64,000 nucleotides of DNA, from assembly GCF_002078875.1 (NCBI RefSeq), contig NC_034415.1:18567975-18631974 (forward strand), written 5' to 3'. The stretch comes from Numida meleagris (Eukaryota; Chordata; Aves; Galliformes; Numididae). Positions 1-14,600 of the stretch are shown here, piece after piece. The notes beneath the pieces were generated by a model. It was not told where the DNA came from. It did not search any database and saw only the letters and a list, made by a program, of their open reading frames with translations. Every line of letters begins with the position of its first letter. Positions within the stretch are counted from its first letter, which is position 1. A program made the position numbers and the translations under genes.

Positions 1-2519
1 TCACTATCTAAATTTTGTTAGCTAAACTTGGTAGGGTTTGACTATTTTATTTCTCAGGGATATTTGATTTATGTCATAAAAGCCAAAACAAATGTAATTC
101 CATCTGAAAAACTGTGAACTAATATATTTGCAGTAAAATACTTTGAAAGACAGTTACTCACTGAAACAGAGTTCCCTAGAAAATAATAATGCACTAAGAG
201 ACCCTGGAGACTAGTTTACAAGAAAGCTAGATAGGACTTCGAATTCTGAAATACTTCCTAAGTACTGCGGCAGCTTGCAAATCTTCCATCAAAACTATTT
301 CTTGATAGGAAATAGTATTTTATTGCAAAAAGATTGAGAACATGAAGTGTAATGTGTATTTGCTTTTCTGCAGCAAATTTTGCATAGTTTTTGAACAAGT
401 TTGGCACGAAGTGTGAAAGAACATTGTTCTCTAAAATTGAAACTTCTGCTAATTTTTAGCTCAAGCCCCCAGATTTTAGGTGTTTGATTTTTTTTTCTCT
501 CTTCCTCAAAATCATCTACTGAAAATGTGTTTGTTTGTTTGTTTTACCTGCTTTAGTGAGGGACTGTGGTAGACGGGTGCTCCATTGAAGAGAGGTTTTT
601 TGCACAAAGATCAGATGTACATGTGTTACACTTCAATCCCTGCTGTAATCTTGCATTGTTCTGTTAGTTTCTTTGACAGTCTACTGAGATGGTATAAAGT
701 CTTGGAAACTGCAGATTAGAAATTTCATGTCAGTAAATCACCAATTAATTTAATATGATAAACATTTTCAGTTTGGTTAACCCCCCCAAAAAACAAACAA
801 CAGTAAATGTAAGAGCAACTTTACCATCTCATTCAATCAAGGTGAAGATAGGTACAGCTGTAGTACTTTTATGGAGTTACAGGCTGCTGTAAATGATTGT
901 TAATTTGGAACAAATGGACGTTTGATTTAAGATCACTCTCTGCAAGCCTGCATATACTGTCATCCTATTCTTCAGGAATAGAACCCCTAGAAAGGGTAGT
1001 ACCTTTACTCTTCCACATTTTCTCTGGCTTTCTTGCATTGCCCACCAGAAAGGGCCAAATATAAGGTAGCTGGGAAGATATTGATACATCACACAGGTTT
1101 TCAGAAGTTAATTTTGCAATGCACTCTGTGTGAAATAAATAAACAGATAAATAAATAGTCTAGCATCAAGGACTTACAACACTTGGAGCTGATTTTTCAG
1201 TCCTGTTCTGCATAAGACTCTTCAGCATCATTTTAAGCCCACTTTTAGTGTTCGCTTGCTCTTCCCTTCAGTGTCTAACATTTTCACATCTAGTCTACAA
1301 AGATACATCTCTTCCCAAAACAATGAAGATGGAGACATAACAGATTCATCTAGTTTTTGAGGGGAGAGTTAATTCTGTCAGTGTGCCCGATTTTATACTT
1401 TCTAATTCAAATACCCATTTAACAATATTGTAAGAAATTACAAGAGAGAAAAAAATCTTTGCTGATTCTGTAGTGATTTCTATTCAAATTCTAGAGACTT
1501 GTCTGCAAGGTGGTTCTCTGATATTTTCTGCAGTAGTTCTCTAATCCATATGGAACGAGTGGATAGAAATGATAGAAAAGATAATTGTAGAGATTCTAAA
1601 ATAAACAAGCCAATTTTCTAGAGATTTTGAAATGTTACATAGTACAACAATATTGCTTCTGGTATGTTTTCAGTTGTTAAATACAAATGCCTAACATCAT
1701 TATTGTGTCCTAAATGACCTATTTTAAACATAATTGGTGTGATAGGACACATGTATTTAGCTGAAAATTCAGCACAGATAGGAAATGTTTACAAAGACAT
1801 TCTCTTTGGAATTATTCTTAACAAAGGAAAAAGTTATGCTACTCTGAAAAATTTCCAAAAACCTGAGTACTTTTCTAAAAAGTAATCCTGAATGCATCTG
1901 GCTCTCTTTGAGTGGGAAATCCAATTAGAAACTTCATGAGAACCTTTGTCTTATGCGGTCCCCAGGGCATTCAACTTTCCAGGCAAAGTGGAGAGTGAAT
2001 TGGAAGAGTGCAAGTAAAAAGACTAATATTTCTTCTTGTATCTAACTATTTTCAATTTGTTTTGAAGATTCTAGGAGGCACAGACGTGTGAAAACTTTTA
2101 TAAACTTCTTAAAAGGTTTAAATTAAGTTATAATTTCTGAAAATGTTTCTCATCAGTTATTTTTCCCTAATCCTCGATGTACTCCTTAAGTCTCAACACA
2201 CAATTCCTATGATCTTGTTCAGGCCGCAGCTTCTCACCTCCCAGATTTTCTTTAAATTCTCAGGACGTGTTATTCCCAAAGGAAGGCAAAGGCTGGTTCT
2301 GATCAGAGCCCTGTTGAGTAAATGCACACCTTCTCAGAGAAATTTTGAGCACTGTGTCCTAATACATCAGCTTGTAAATAACTTTACCCCTCAATAATAA
2401 AACCCTTCTGGAAAAAAAAATTCAGCTGTGTAGCAGTGCAGAGAGGCAGAAACAGTGTGCTCTTTAGGGTTGGTACTCTACATCTTCTGAGGTTATCTCT
2501 CTGGTTTCCTCCATTTCAG
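1..2519 (+). other. VTG1 intron 6 (3' part)
   Basis: AT-rich non-coding. I found no sequence resembling the missing exons 1-6. A short AAATA-type simple repeat lies near 1,133-1,158. AATAAA at 2,396 followed by A9 is probably chance. Confidence 0.7.
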
Positions 2520-2670
2520 GCAGAAACTTGCATTGATTGATGTGCAAAAGCAAGTGGCAGAAGTTCCACCAAAAGAATTCCAGAAACGTGGATCACTTCA
2601 GTACCAGTTTGGCAGTGAATTGCTTCAGCTTCCTGTCCACTTATTCAAAATAAAAGATGTGGAAAGCCAG
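2520..2670 (+). CDS. VTG1: VTG1 exon 7 (35-exon numbering)
   Basis: First exon in the window, acceptor TTTCAG, donor GTAAAG. The first base completes a codon from the missing exon 6; the frame then reads [20 protein letters not shown] and ends [11 protein letters not shown]. It belongs to the end of the N-terminal beta-barrel of the lipid-transfer domain and aligns with the QQLTLVDV region of chicken VTG2 (from memory). Ends in phase 0. Confidence 0.92.
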
Positions 2671-5600
2671 GTAAAGTTTAGCCACTGGGTAGAATTTTAG
2701 CTGGAGGTTAGAGTCAGTGAATGTGGGAAACAATGTTAGTTTAATGCATTTGAATCTTCCCACAGATAGAGGAAAGCCTGCAAGACTTAGTAGAGACCAC
2801 ATATGAACAGCTTCCCAGTGATGCACCGGCAAAAGCCCTCAAGCTTATGCACCTTTTCCGTGCTGCAAGTGAGGAGAATTATGAGTTGATGTGGAAAAAG
2901 TTCTCAAGTCGACCAGCATACAGGTACAAAGAATACAAGTGGTGATTCTTCTGCTGATAAACTTTGTTGGAAGCCATCTGGAATGATCGTGTTCAAATGT
3001 AAATCTGGAAAATGGTCCTTGCCTTTCCCACTCCAGGCGCTACATTTTGGATTTACTTCCTGCAGCAGCCAATCACCGTTCACTGAGGTTCTTGAGGCTT
3101 AAAATGGAAAGGCAAGAGCTCACCAACTGGGAAGTGGCTCAGATCGTGCTTGTGGCTCTCCACTCAAGCTCACCAACTCAAGCCGTGATGGAAGAAGCTA
3201 CAGTAGGATTCTTTAAACACTCTCAAATCACACTTCACTGATTTTAGCATCTTCTATGTTTATTCCTTTGAGAAGAATGCAAGGGCTTTGAAAATATAAA
3301 GGTTTTATACCTTCTAGTGAGGTTGAAAGGAGTTTATTTCCTGAGTGTCTTGGGGGAAGGAGAATGCAAATCAAAAGAGCAAAAATTAATCCAGAATAAA
3401 ACAGGAAAGAATGAGTAAAATAACACCCAGTGACAGAGATTATTGTTGCAAACTGGTTTCTAGTCTTCCTTTGTCCAAATGTATTCTGTAGCTACGTCAG
3501 ATTGGATCTTTCACTGAGTGTTTACAAAGACTAAGGAGTAAGAAATACATATTTGTTATAACTGTGGATTTGTCCTGATTGACCTAGAAGGATGGATATC
3601 AATCACAGCAGATCTATGGAAATCAAGGGAATTCTGCCAATACAGAGCCCACGTCAGAGAAGTTTAATCATTTTTACAATTCTTCCCTCTTCTGCCATGT
3701 CTAATTCTGTCCTCAAATGCAGGAATTTATTTCTGCCTAACCTAGGTAAAGACCATGAATCTCAGAGTAGAGTTTTGCCTGCTGTAAAAGCCATGACATC
3801 CTGGGTATTGCTGTGTGGCAATGCTATGGTTTTTGCTCATAGAAGTAGTATGTTGTTACCTCCTGCCATCTCCTTGGTTTGTATGAAATATTCCTGTTAG
3901 CCCAAACTACTAAGCTCCATCCGCAGTTGATCACAAGGTTTTGTACATATAGATGAGGCATACATGGATACATCTATGAAGAACTTTTCTTTTTAATAAT
4001 GTGTGCCCAACTAACAATCCACCCATTTCATAACTGACTGATTTTCTCCCTTTGGATTATAGTCCATACCAATTTTATATTTGAAACACTGTACAAGCAA
4101 CGTATCTGCCTTTTGGATGTGACTTGGAGTTACTTTACAATTGTATTGTCAAATATAACAATATTCACTAACTGACTATAAATCCATCAATATAAAAATC
4201 TAAAAAACCCTGGTATTCTCTTGCATTTGGCAGAAACAGTTTCTAATGCTGTTGCTCTTCACTAATGGTAGTAACAAACAATTAATTTCTCCCCAGCTCA
4301 TCGTGAAAAAACATTGTCCACGCTCAAGTAGTGTACTCGGAAAGGTTTGCCATCTCAGCTATGCATCACTGTGTCACAAACAGTGCTCTTCTTCAGACTC
4401 CTGCTCTGAATGTCTCCAGGTAACCAGATTCTTATGTATCATTTAAAAGAAAAATTAAGCCTTGAGTACTTTCTTCGTTATTCAGAAATCTGTATTTCAC
4501 TTCACTGCAGTGTTTCCTTGGGGGAAAAGAACCCCAGTTGGTTAAATACAGCATTTTTTATCTTTAGATTAACACACGAAAGAGAGTGAGAAGAAGGAGC
4601 ATATAATTCATGGTGCTTTCTGAGTATCTCTGCTTTATTGCTGACTGTTAATGAAGTCCCATAGTGCCGCTCTGAAATACTGCTAAATATAGACACTTAA
4701 CAGATATATAAACTAAATGACACAAAAGCCCAGGGTTTTGCCCAAAGCTGTGTAGCCCAGACATTTTTCAGCCAGAAGCAGAGCCTAGTCATCCATGTAG
4801 AGTGTAAGGTTTTAATAACAGGAATATCATTCCTGTTCTGCATTCCTTTTAATCAGCATACCTGAAAACAATTCAAATAGACAATAAATACCATTTCCTC
4901 ATTCTAGAGCTGTATGTCATGGATTACAGAGGTTGTCCACCTGGCCAGGGAGAGGACTGACAAGTCCTCCACTCTCGGTGCAAGCAGGGCGTTCCCAAAA
5001 TATTGTGTGTCTGCCATGAATTTTTCCTGTAGTACACAGGCATGGCTGATGTTCCTACATGCGTACCCTGTGTTATGGTTGCCACCAATACTCTTGAGCT
5101 AATAAAATCTCAGAAACCTTGAGCCAGGAAATGGAAATTCTTTCCCAAGGTGAATGATTGTGTAGGCTTATTCAACACATTTCAAAATTTCATTCAATTA
5201 GTAATATCAAATGCACTGTTTCTGCACCATCAGTGAATCTCAAATGTGATATTTTTAAAGCACAGGAACCACATTTAAAATGTTCTACAACATCTTGTGT
5301 TTCTTTCCTAGAGGTGTTTTTTTGTGGGGTTTGGGTTTTTTTGTGTGGTTTTTTTGTTGTTGTTGTTGTTGTTTTTTTGCATTGCATTGCAAAGGATTTC
5401 TGCTAGGATATACTTTCCTGAAGAACATCAGAATATTTTCCTGAAGAATCAGAATATTCAGACAACTTTACCTTGTACATGCAAGTGAGATCCAGTTGTT
5501 TACGAGGAAGGCTGTAAAATGACCAGAGGATCCCAGCCATTAATGCACGCTAAAAGGTTGTTGATGGTGACCAAGGATCAGAATAAGGCTGTGGTACTTA

Positions 5601-8600
5601 ATGCCTTCTTTGCCTCAGTCTTTAGTAGTAAGACTAATTGCGCCCTGGGCACACAGCCCCTTGAGCTGGCGGATGGGGATGGGGAACAGAATAGGCCATG
5701 CACAATCCACGATGAGATGGTTTTGGACCTGCTCCGAAAGCTGGACGCTCACAAGTCCATGGGGCCAGATGGATTACACCCTAGAGTGCTGAGGGAGTTG
5801 GCGGATGTGGTTGCCAGGCCGCTCTCCATCATCTTTCAACAGTCCTGGCTAACAGGGAATGTCCTGGTTGACTGGAGACTAGCAAATGTGACTCCTATCT
5901 TCAAGGAGGGCCAGAAAGATGATCCTGGTAGCTATAGACCTATCAGTCTCACCTCGGTGCCAGGAAAGGTTATGGAACAGATAATCTCAGGAGACACCGT
6001 GGATCAGTTAAAGGTCAACCAGGGGATCAGGACCAGTCAGCATGGGTTTGTGAATGGTAGATCCTGTTTGACAAACCTGATTTCCTTCTATGACAAGGTG
6101 ACCCGCTTAGTGGATGAAGGTAAGGCTGTCGATGTGGTCTACCTGGACTTCAGTAAGGCCTTTGACACTGTCCCCCACAGCATCCTTGTGGAGAAGCTGG
6201 CTGCCCATGGTTTCGATGGGCATACACTCTGCTGGGTGAAACACTGGCTGAATGGCCGGGCCCGGAGAGTTGTGGTCAATGGAGTTAAATCCAGCTGGCG
6301 GCCAGTCACGAGCGGTGTCCCCCAGGGCTCGGTGCTGGGGCCTCTTCTATTCAACATCTTTACCAATGATCTTGATGAGGGGATTGAGTGCACCTTCAGT
6401 AAGTTTGCAGACGACATCAAGTTGGGAGGGCATGTTGATCTGCCAGAGGGTAGAAAGGCACTACAGAGGGACCTGGATAGACTGCATCGATGGGCCACGG
6501 TAAACCGTATGAGTTTCAATAGGGCCAAGTTAGGGGTCCTGCACTTTGGTCACAAGAACTCCATGCAACCCTACAGGCTTGGGGAGGAGTGGCTGGAAAG
6601 CTGCCTGACGGAAAGGAACCTTGGTGTGCTGATGGACAATCGGCTGAATATGAGCCAGCAGTGTGCCCAGGTGGCCAAGAAGGCCAATGGCATCCTGGCT
6701 TGGATCAGGAATGGTGTGGTGAGCAGGACTAGGGAAGTAATCTTGCCCCTGTACTCAGCATTGGTGAGGCCCTACCTTGAGTACTGTGTTCAGTTTTGGG
6801 CACCTCAGTACAGAAGGGACATGGAGGTGCTGGAGCAGGTCCAAAGAAGGGCAACAAGGCTTGTGAAGGTCTTGGAGAATATGCCCTACGAGGAGCGACT
6901 AAAGGAACTGGGGCTGTTTAGTCAGGGGAAGAGGAGGCTGAGGGGAGACTTTATTGCTCTCTTCAAATACCTGAAAGGTGATTGCAGTGAGAGCGGGGCT
7001 GGACTCTTCTCACTGGTGACAGGACAAGGGGAAATGGCCTCAAGTTGCGCCAGGGGAGGCTTAGGTTGGATATCAGGAAAAACTTCTTTACAGAAAGGGT
7101 TGTTAAGCACTGTAACAGGCTCCCCAGGGAGGTGCTTCAGTCACCATCCCTGAATGTGTTTAAAAACCGTTTGGATGTGGTGCTCGGGGATATGATTTAG
7201 TGATGGGTTGTTAGAGTTAGGGTAGTATGGTTAGGTTGCGGTTGAACTTGATGATCTTGAAGATCCTTTCCAACCTGAGCAATTCTATGATTCTAGAGCT
7301 ATGTTGAAGGATGTCACCACTGCCATATCTTCAGGAATCTTCTTTAAAGATCTGAAGGATTAAACTGTATCTACGTTTTTGCATCTATCCTCAAGCAATA
7401 GGCAGAGATATTCAAACAACATTCAACTCACTCTGAAAGGAAGTAGGAATTATGTCCTCGCCATTAATTTTTTCTTTAAAAATGTTACTCAATAACTTTA
7501 AGGCACAGTGATAAAGAAGCAGTTTGTAGCAACTTTCTTGGCTATACTTCCACGAATAAAATGTTCAATTCATAAGAAAAAAAAGAATTTGGGGAAAAAA
7601 ATGAAAATAAGCATATTGAAAAAACTGAAATTATCAAAGTCAAACTTCAAACATGCTCACGGTTGGAGTATAAATAGGAGCTGGAATTGGACCCAACAGA
7701 TGTGGTTTTTTTCAGCTACTCCATGGCTTTGCTGGAGAGGCATTGAGCAAATCTAACACAGAAGAAATTTTGCTGGCCTTGAAAACCCTTGGAAATGTAG
7801 GCCATCCAGCCAGTATGAAGCACATCAAGAAATTTTTGCCTGGCTATGCAGCTGGTGCCTCAGATCTGCCCCTCAAGGTCCATACTACTGCTGTGATGGC
7901 CCTGAAAAACATAGGCATGAGAGACCCAAAAATGGTAAGAAAACAAAGCTGTTTCCTTTGCACCTATAATAAGTCAATACATGCAGCTAATCGATGACAG
8001 AGGAAGAGAACAGTGGTTTGTTTTTTTTTCCAAATATAGTTGTAATATATTTTTGCACATTTGTTTAAATCTTTCATCATTCCTGAGCTGTCATATTTTA
8101 TTCCTTTTGACATTAACCTCTAGTGTTTCAGAAAGCAGCAGAAATCTTATTAAAAGGATTCATTATCCTGTTTTTGAAGACAAATCAGTATTTCTATTGC
8201 AAACCTTTATTTTCCAAGGACATTAGACAAAAAGCTAAATTACTGACCAAAATGTGTTTAGTGCTACTTCAATTTTGGTATGTGAGAGAACCACAAAACA
8301 AGGTTTTCAGAGAATTGACACTTAATACTGAGTGTCACATCTAATCGTAATTCAAGACCAGGTCTTATTGTAAATAGATACTAGAGGTTTGCATCCTAAT
8401 TACAAATTTACAGACATTGCGTGGGTTTAAGTCATAAACAGAACATTTACTAAATGTGACTTTTGTCCCTGAACGAGATAATGATTAGACATCACATACA
8501 ATGGTTACATGGGCATAATGTCATCCACCACAGACATCTCTTTACAATCATTTTCACCTTAAAGCAAGCCACTTCTAAAAGGAAACCTTACATTTTTTTC

Positions 8601-11600
8601 CTTGCTACAAATTTTATTTTATTTTTTTATGAGACCATTCTTAACATGAAAAGTAAAATTAAAGGCTTTCATTAACTATTCTCCTACTGTACTAGTTTTT
8701 TCATTGTATTAATTTTTTGCATACCATTGCCAGTTTGATTGCACATATTGATCCATAGACAGTAGTGTGCTGGTTTATGCTTTTAAGCAAAAGAATATGG
8801 AAACAATTTACTAGAGTGCAGGAGCTAGATGGGGAAAAGGGGGTGGGAGGGTGGAGAGACAGCAAGCGTAGAAATTAGGTTATTTGCTGGGGAAGGGAAA
8901 AGCTGATTTGGTGTTTGAAAACAATGCTGTGTGTCTGCTTGTCCTTTGGCCTAGCTTTCCACATGTGACCCAGACTGCTGTTTAGTTCCATTTTCTATGC
9001 ATTTGCTTTAGAGATAATTGATCTGGACCAGGTTAATGACTGTGACTGGATTTTGCATTGTTCAAAAACCAGTCAGTTTAATCCCTGGTTTGCAGCTGGC
9101 TACACATCCATATTTGCATTAAACAGACTTAATGCATGGCCTGTCATTTCTATTCTTTAATTTAAAAAAGCAGTTGCATTTAAAAAGAGGCTACTGCAGA
9201 AAAATACATTAAGTTTTCTCAATCATACCTTTCATTAAGAAATGTAGACATTAGAGGCAGAACAGTATTGTTCAGAGGATTGTGCCAAAATGGTGTTACT
9301 CCATCCCCAATCAGTTTGAAACTGCAGTCAAACACTTCAGTGCCTCTCATGCAAGCTGGAAAGGTTCCAGTAAAAAATTACTCTTGATACTAAATACTGT
9401 ACAGATCAAACACATCAGTTACAAGTAGAACTGTGAAAATTACATTTCTTGCATAACACTACAATTCTAAATTACCTATGTGGCATAGAGATTTTTGGAA
9501 GTAAACTGTTTTTTATTCTAGTAGAATGAGATCAAATGACTTGAGTTAAGGCATGTGTAGGGATCACTGACCACTGAACTTACTTCTCAGGTATGTAATG
9601 GGTTCTTGAAATCACTTTTATCTAGATTTTGTCTTGGTTGTGCTGCAAGTATATTTTGCTATAGCTTAACAAAGGAAAGTAGTTTTGATCCAGTGAGGTT
9701 CCTTGGCTTTGACTGCATAGGAATCAGACTATATTACCATAATTCTCCTTCCAGCCCTCAAACTCTGAAACCAGGAACATTGTTGCCATAATAATTAAAT
9801 AACACAAATTTTTACTGTACTAGTGATGAAGAGATCATTCATTGGTGATGAAAGGTTATTAGCAAAATGTTCAAATACAGATTAATTCTGAAAGTACCAA
9901 TTATTTTCAGGTCCAGGCTATTACCCTTGAGATTTTCCTGAATCACAAAATTCATCCTCGAATCCGAATGTTAGCTGCAGTGGTTTTGCTTGAAACCAAG
10001 CCAGGTCTTCCAATCCTGATGACATTAGCTGATGCTGTACTGAAGGAACCTAGCATGCAAGTGGCAAGTTTCATTTACTCTCACCTGAGGGCCCTGGGCA
10101 GAAGCACAGCTCCAGATCTTCAAATGATGTAAGGAAAATCTACTTCCCTTCCCTAGATGGGGAACCTGTTACATACAAATTGAGGTATTAATTTGCTTGC
10201 TGAATTTTTTCAGGGCTTCTGCCTGCAGAATGGCTGTCAGAGCATTAAGTCCCAAATTTGACAGATCTGGATATCAGTTCAGCAAAGTTTTCCGCTTCAG
10301 TGTGTTTAAAGGTAAGGTACATACTCCTTCTTCCCTCCAATAGTATTAATCTGAAGATTTTTTAGGGAAATATATACAAGTTGAAGTTTATGTATAGATA
10401 TATCACAGAGTAGGAGAGTCCAGTTGCTTCCATGTTCTCCTACATTCAGTGGAAAATAAATAACTTAATCTCGGGCTCTCCATTTTTAGAGCATTTAGGT
10501 TCCTCTGTATTTTGCACTGTGTGCTGCCAGTATGAAATTACCAGAGGGCTTATGGGGCTCTAACCCTTCATTTTCATTAGCCAGTGCAGCACATGCTCCT
10601 GTATAAGATGCTGTAGTCTCAGTGGTGCTTAACAATTTCCTAACACTGTTCAGCACCAAATTACTACTAAGTAGATAAATTTCTGCTGGTGTTTAACACA
10701 TACAACTCTTGCTGAATTCAAATATGATACTAAATCATCTTCACCCCAACAATAGTGCACAGCGAAACATCAAACTCTGAAAATGGTACGATGTGACAAT
10801 TCATTGCATTCATGAGCAGCTAAATCAGGTTTGTTGTCTGAAGATTTTTCCTACACCTTCTTACCAGGATTCTTTACTGGAATGCACAGGTCCATCTGTG
10901 GGATCTTGAGGCACATCAATTACATCACTGGGAGTCACATGTAAAAATCAAGAACACTGGTAGCTAGAGTGAAGAGGACCAGATTAGAAGACAGCTCTCG
11001 CTGGGCCAAATTGTAGCTATTTCAGTTTTCCATTTATATAATTCTTCCCGGTAGGGATTTTTTCAGCAGCTGCATGTAAATGACCATGACAGCCTCAGTG
11101 ATTTGGCATATGTAGCTGACAGACTAGGGAGATTATATCTACAAACAGAGCCTCCTTACACATGCTGTTTATCTTAAGGACTTAGATGTATTTCACATTT
11201 TTGTTATTCACTGGTACATGTAAAAATTCTTTTCCAAGTCATGAATAGAAAAAGAGACTGAAATGTCTGAAACCTGCAGTGCTAAGTGTGCAAGTACTTT
11301 TGCCTTCTTTGGGGGATGGGAGGGGGTTTTAGAAGACTTTTACAGATTTTATTGTTGCCCATCTCATTTTATGTTTTTTATATGACCATTTAGTTGGGTC
11401 TATAATAAAATATGTATAATACATACCACAGCAACCACAATGCCACATGCTTGTTGCTTCAGAGATGGCAACAGAAAGTTCCCAAAGAAATTCAGTAGAT
11501 AATATACATAGTGTGAACTTTTGTACCATTTAAAATGCATACACAGAGAGACTTATTTTCCTGTAATAAGCAGATATATGTCTCAGGGCTTAGATACTCA

Positions 11601-14600
11601 TTTTCTCCTCTTATTTTTCTTTTAAAATGAAGCTGCCTGATTTTTTGAACTGTGAGAAGGAAATGAGCACTGCACATGAGGGTAGCTGGCAGGGGGCTGT
11701 GTGAAATGCATTATTTTGTTCTGACTGTACCCTTGAAATGCAGCAGATCAGTGAATTGCTGTTAATTCTTAGAGAGTACCAGTGTAAGAAATTTAGTTAC
11801 TACCCTGATGGGATGTTTAAGCCTCTCATTCTGAAGTCTAAGGAACAAGATCACTTTCTAGCACGTGCTAGACTTGGATTTGGGTAACTCAGTCAGCTAA
11901 ATGAAGTCAATCCTCCATTGCACTTGTGTGGGAGGAGGCTCCAGCTTTCTGATCTGATTTGTCACCACTAGCCACAGGTGAAATGTGTTTCAGTGAGTCC
12001 ATTCTAGATGTTACCATAGTGACAGCAGTAATGTGGTACCTATTTCCTTGCTAAAAACAAAAATGTGCCCTCAGCATCACAGAGTTTTGTGGTGCTAGGT
12101 GCTGAATTTTTAATGACAGGCACTAATGTCAGATGAATATGCCTCTAATCGGGAATCTGTCATACATGGCCACCACAAATAGTGTTTCACAATCTACGCA
12201 CTACCACTAAAATTAGCCCAGGTACTGCTAAGTATGGAAACTGACAGAATCTGACTCTCAATATGCACAATTTTTTTACAAATTTATATTACAAAAAAAA
12301 TATGTGTACTAATATTCATATGTACTAAAGGCTGCTTTCTTTGATCACTTTATTTTTCCTTTCCTTCTTCCCTGGGGCAAGACATTTAGTCAGATACATG
12401 CAGGTGCCATCACATTCTCCTAGTGAAGTGGCTATGGTGTACCATCTGACCCTGTTAGTAGGATTCTTCATTGGTAAATATTTTCTTAGAGCATTAGAGC
12501 TACATAACATCTGAAAACACCCCAGCTCTCTTGAAGCTGATGAATTTTGTATAATCATTTAATCATTTATTAGCAACACTTCTTACTAAGTATCAGTAAG
12601 TACCTTTTTTTTTTTTAAACTAACTGATTTCATGAGTTACAACACAAACATACACACAGACAAAAAAACAAAACCAAAATCCCTTTAATAAATTTGCTTA
12701 ATGTATCATGTTTCATTGCAGTGGCCAGTTCACATAACAGCCAGGACTGTTCTGGCTAAACTTATTCAGAGAAAAGCTAGTCTTTCTATTTCCAGATCTC
12801 AAACCAGCTCATAGTATGACCCAGAGTGACATCACTTTGCTTTTTATTTTCTATAGGATCAGCATTAAAATGTGGGTTGCTTTTTTTTTTTTTTTTTTTT
12901 TTTTACCTTTCCCTGGTGACCTGCTAAAGGTTCTCCACTGATTCCACTGTCATCAATCAGTTGGCATAAACATCTGCATTTTGAGTTTAGAAGCTGTTAA
13001 TGAGCCATGTATTTTACAGGTAGTTTGTGCCTAGCAATTCAGGTAGCACAGAAACTTCACGCAGCACAAGAGTGAAAGTGATCTAGTGAAATGCTAGTTT
13101 ATGCAACTTTAGCAGACAAATGGATTGCCTTTCCAATAGACTGGAAAGCTGGAATCTGTCCTGAAAAATTAGAATTCAAAATTAGTCCCAGTAACCTGAT
13201 AATAAACAACTTAGTGTAAGGATAAACAAGGGTCAAGAACCATCCCAGCCCCGGTATGCATGCACAAATTCAAAAGAAAATAGTAAGTTTTTGACACACT
13301 CATGAGATTTTGTCTGAAATACAGCAAGTGGCACTGGAAAAATCACATGGGCCTGAGTATTCATAAGATCACACATCTCTGAACCAAAAATAACCTTGTC
13401 TTTAAATTTTGGCTAAATAATTTATGACTTTAGTCATTCATTTTCTGGAAAGGGGCCAGAGTCTCACTCTCTCTCATAACAAATCCAGGAGTTGGACTTG
13501 ATAATCCCCATGGGTCTCTTCCAACTCAGGATATTCTATGAACACTTGAAAACATATTTCCTACAACTCAATCATTTCTATACAGGTAATAAAATTAGTG
13601 GCCTGCTTTTTCCAGGGCTTCAGTGTTATCCTGAATTTTGAAAGCTGATTTTTGGTTGTGCTGGAATTCTAGGGCCAATTTAATCAGTATGTGGTGACTA
13701 TGTCTAATATAAAGATAACAGAAATTTAACATAGGATATCCTAAAATACTTCACTGTTCTCCAACTTGTGCTGGAAGAAAGAGGAGGGTTGGAAGAAAGG
13801 AAGTGCAGCAGGGATGGCTGCATACTGTGTTGCCCTTGCTCTTTTTGAAATCTAAGGAGCCATAGAAAAGCCTTGGGATTACTTTAATTCAGAAAACAGG
13901 ACTGTATAAAGCTGTTCCAAGTTCAGGAAGAATATATAACTGTTCTCTCCACTGATTATCTGTACCTAAGGACATTATAGATGATAAATCTAAAGTAGAG
14001 AAAATATATACAAACTGCCTTTGTTCTAAGTTTCCTCAATAGTTAACAATTACTTCACAATTAGTGCATTTTATGTAAAGAGTTACAGCTTTTGGAATGA
14101 GACGTGTTTAATTGCCTCCGAGTCATCTGAGAAAGAAATCTACACCACCTCACCATCTGTACTTACAGGACATCTGTACCATTTTTCCTGTAATATTAGC
14201 AAAGGATGGTAAATCTGTTTTCATTTCTGACCCCCTTTGTCAAGTTGCCTTAAACAATGTCTTGTAAAAGCATTTTGCAAGTTGGTATTATAGAATCTGA
14301 CTAAATGCAAATGATATAGCAGAAGCAATTAGAAAAATAGCATATTGTGCAGGGGACTTATAATTTTGCCCATTAATAGTTCAAAAAGGCAGAATAGTCC
14401 ATTTATGGCTGTCTTATAATATTGGTTTTATAGCTGATTTTTCTAGCCTTTCTCATATCATCTTGTATCAGTTGTTATGCAATTAGTAAATTGATACAAT
14501 CTGCAAATGTGGCTTTAAAATCTGACTGGGCTGTGTTTTACTGCCTATTTGTATACAGAGTTCCTTATGAGTGGACTGGGAGCTAAATATTTGATACTGA

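Larger units (their letters stand above)
4420..7715 (+). other. VTG1 intron 10, carries CR1 insertion
   Basis: 3.3-kb intron. Apart from the CR1 and the T/G-rich tract before it I see only AT-rich unique-looking sequence. The CR1 roughly doubles its length. Confidence 0.8.
10312..14558 (+). other. VTG1 intron 13
   Basis: 4.2-kb intron with a T24 run and a short CR1 3' tail (listed separately). Otherwise nothing recognised. Confidence 0.75.

Noticed and set aside
2143..2420. 84-codon open frame followed by AATAAA and a run of nine A, like a retrocopy tail
   Set aside because: The peptide matches nothing I know, the A-run is short and it ends at an ordinary intron; chance is likelier.
6139..6528. 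129-codon minus-strand frame inside CR1
   Set aside because: Antisense shadow of the reverse transcriptase frame.
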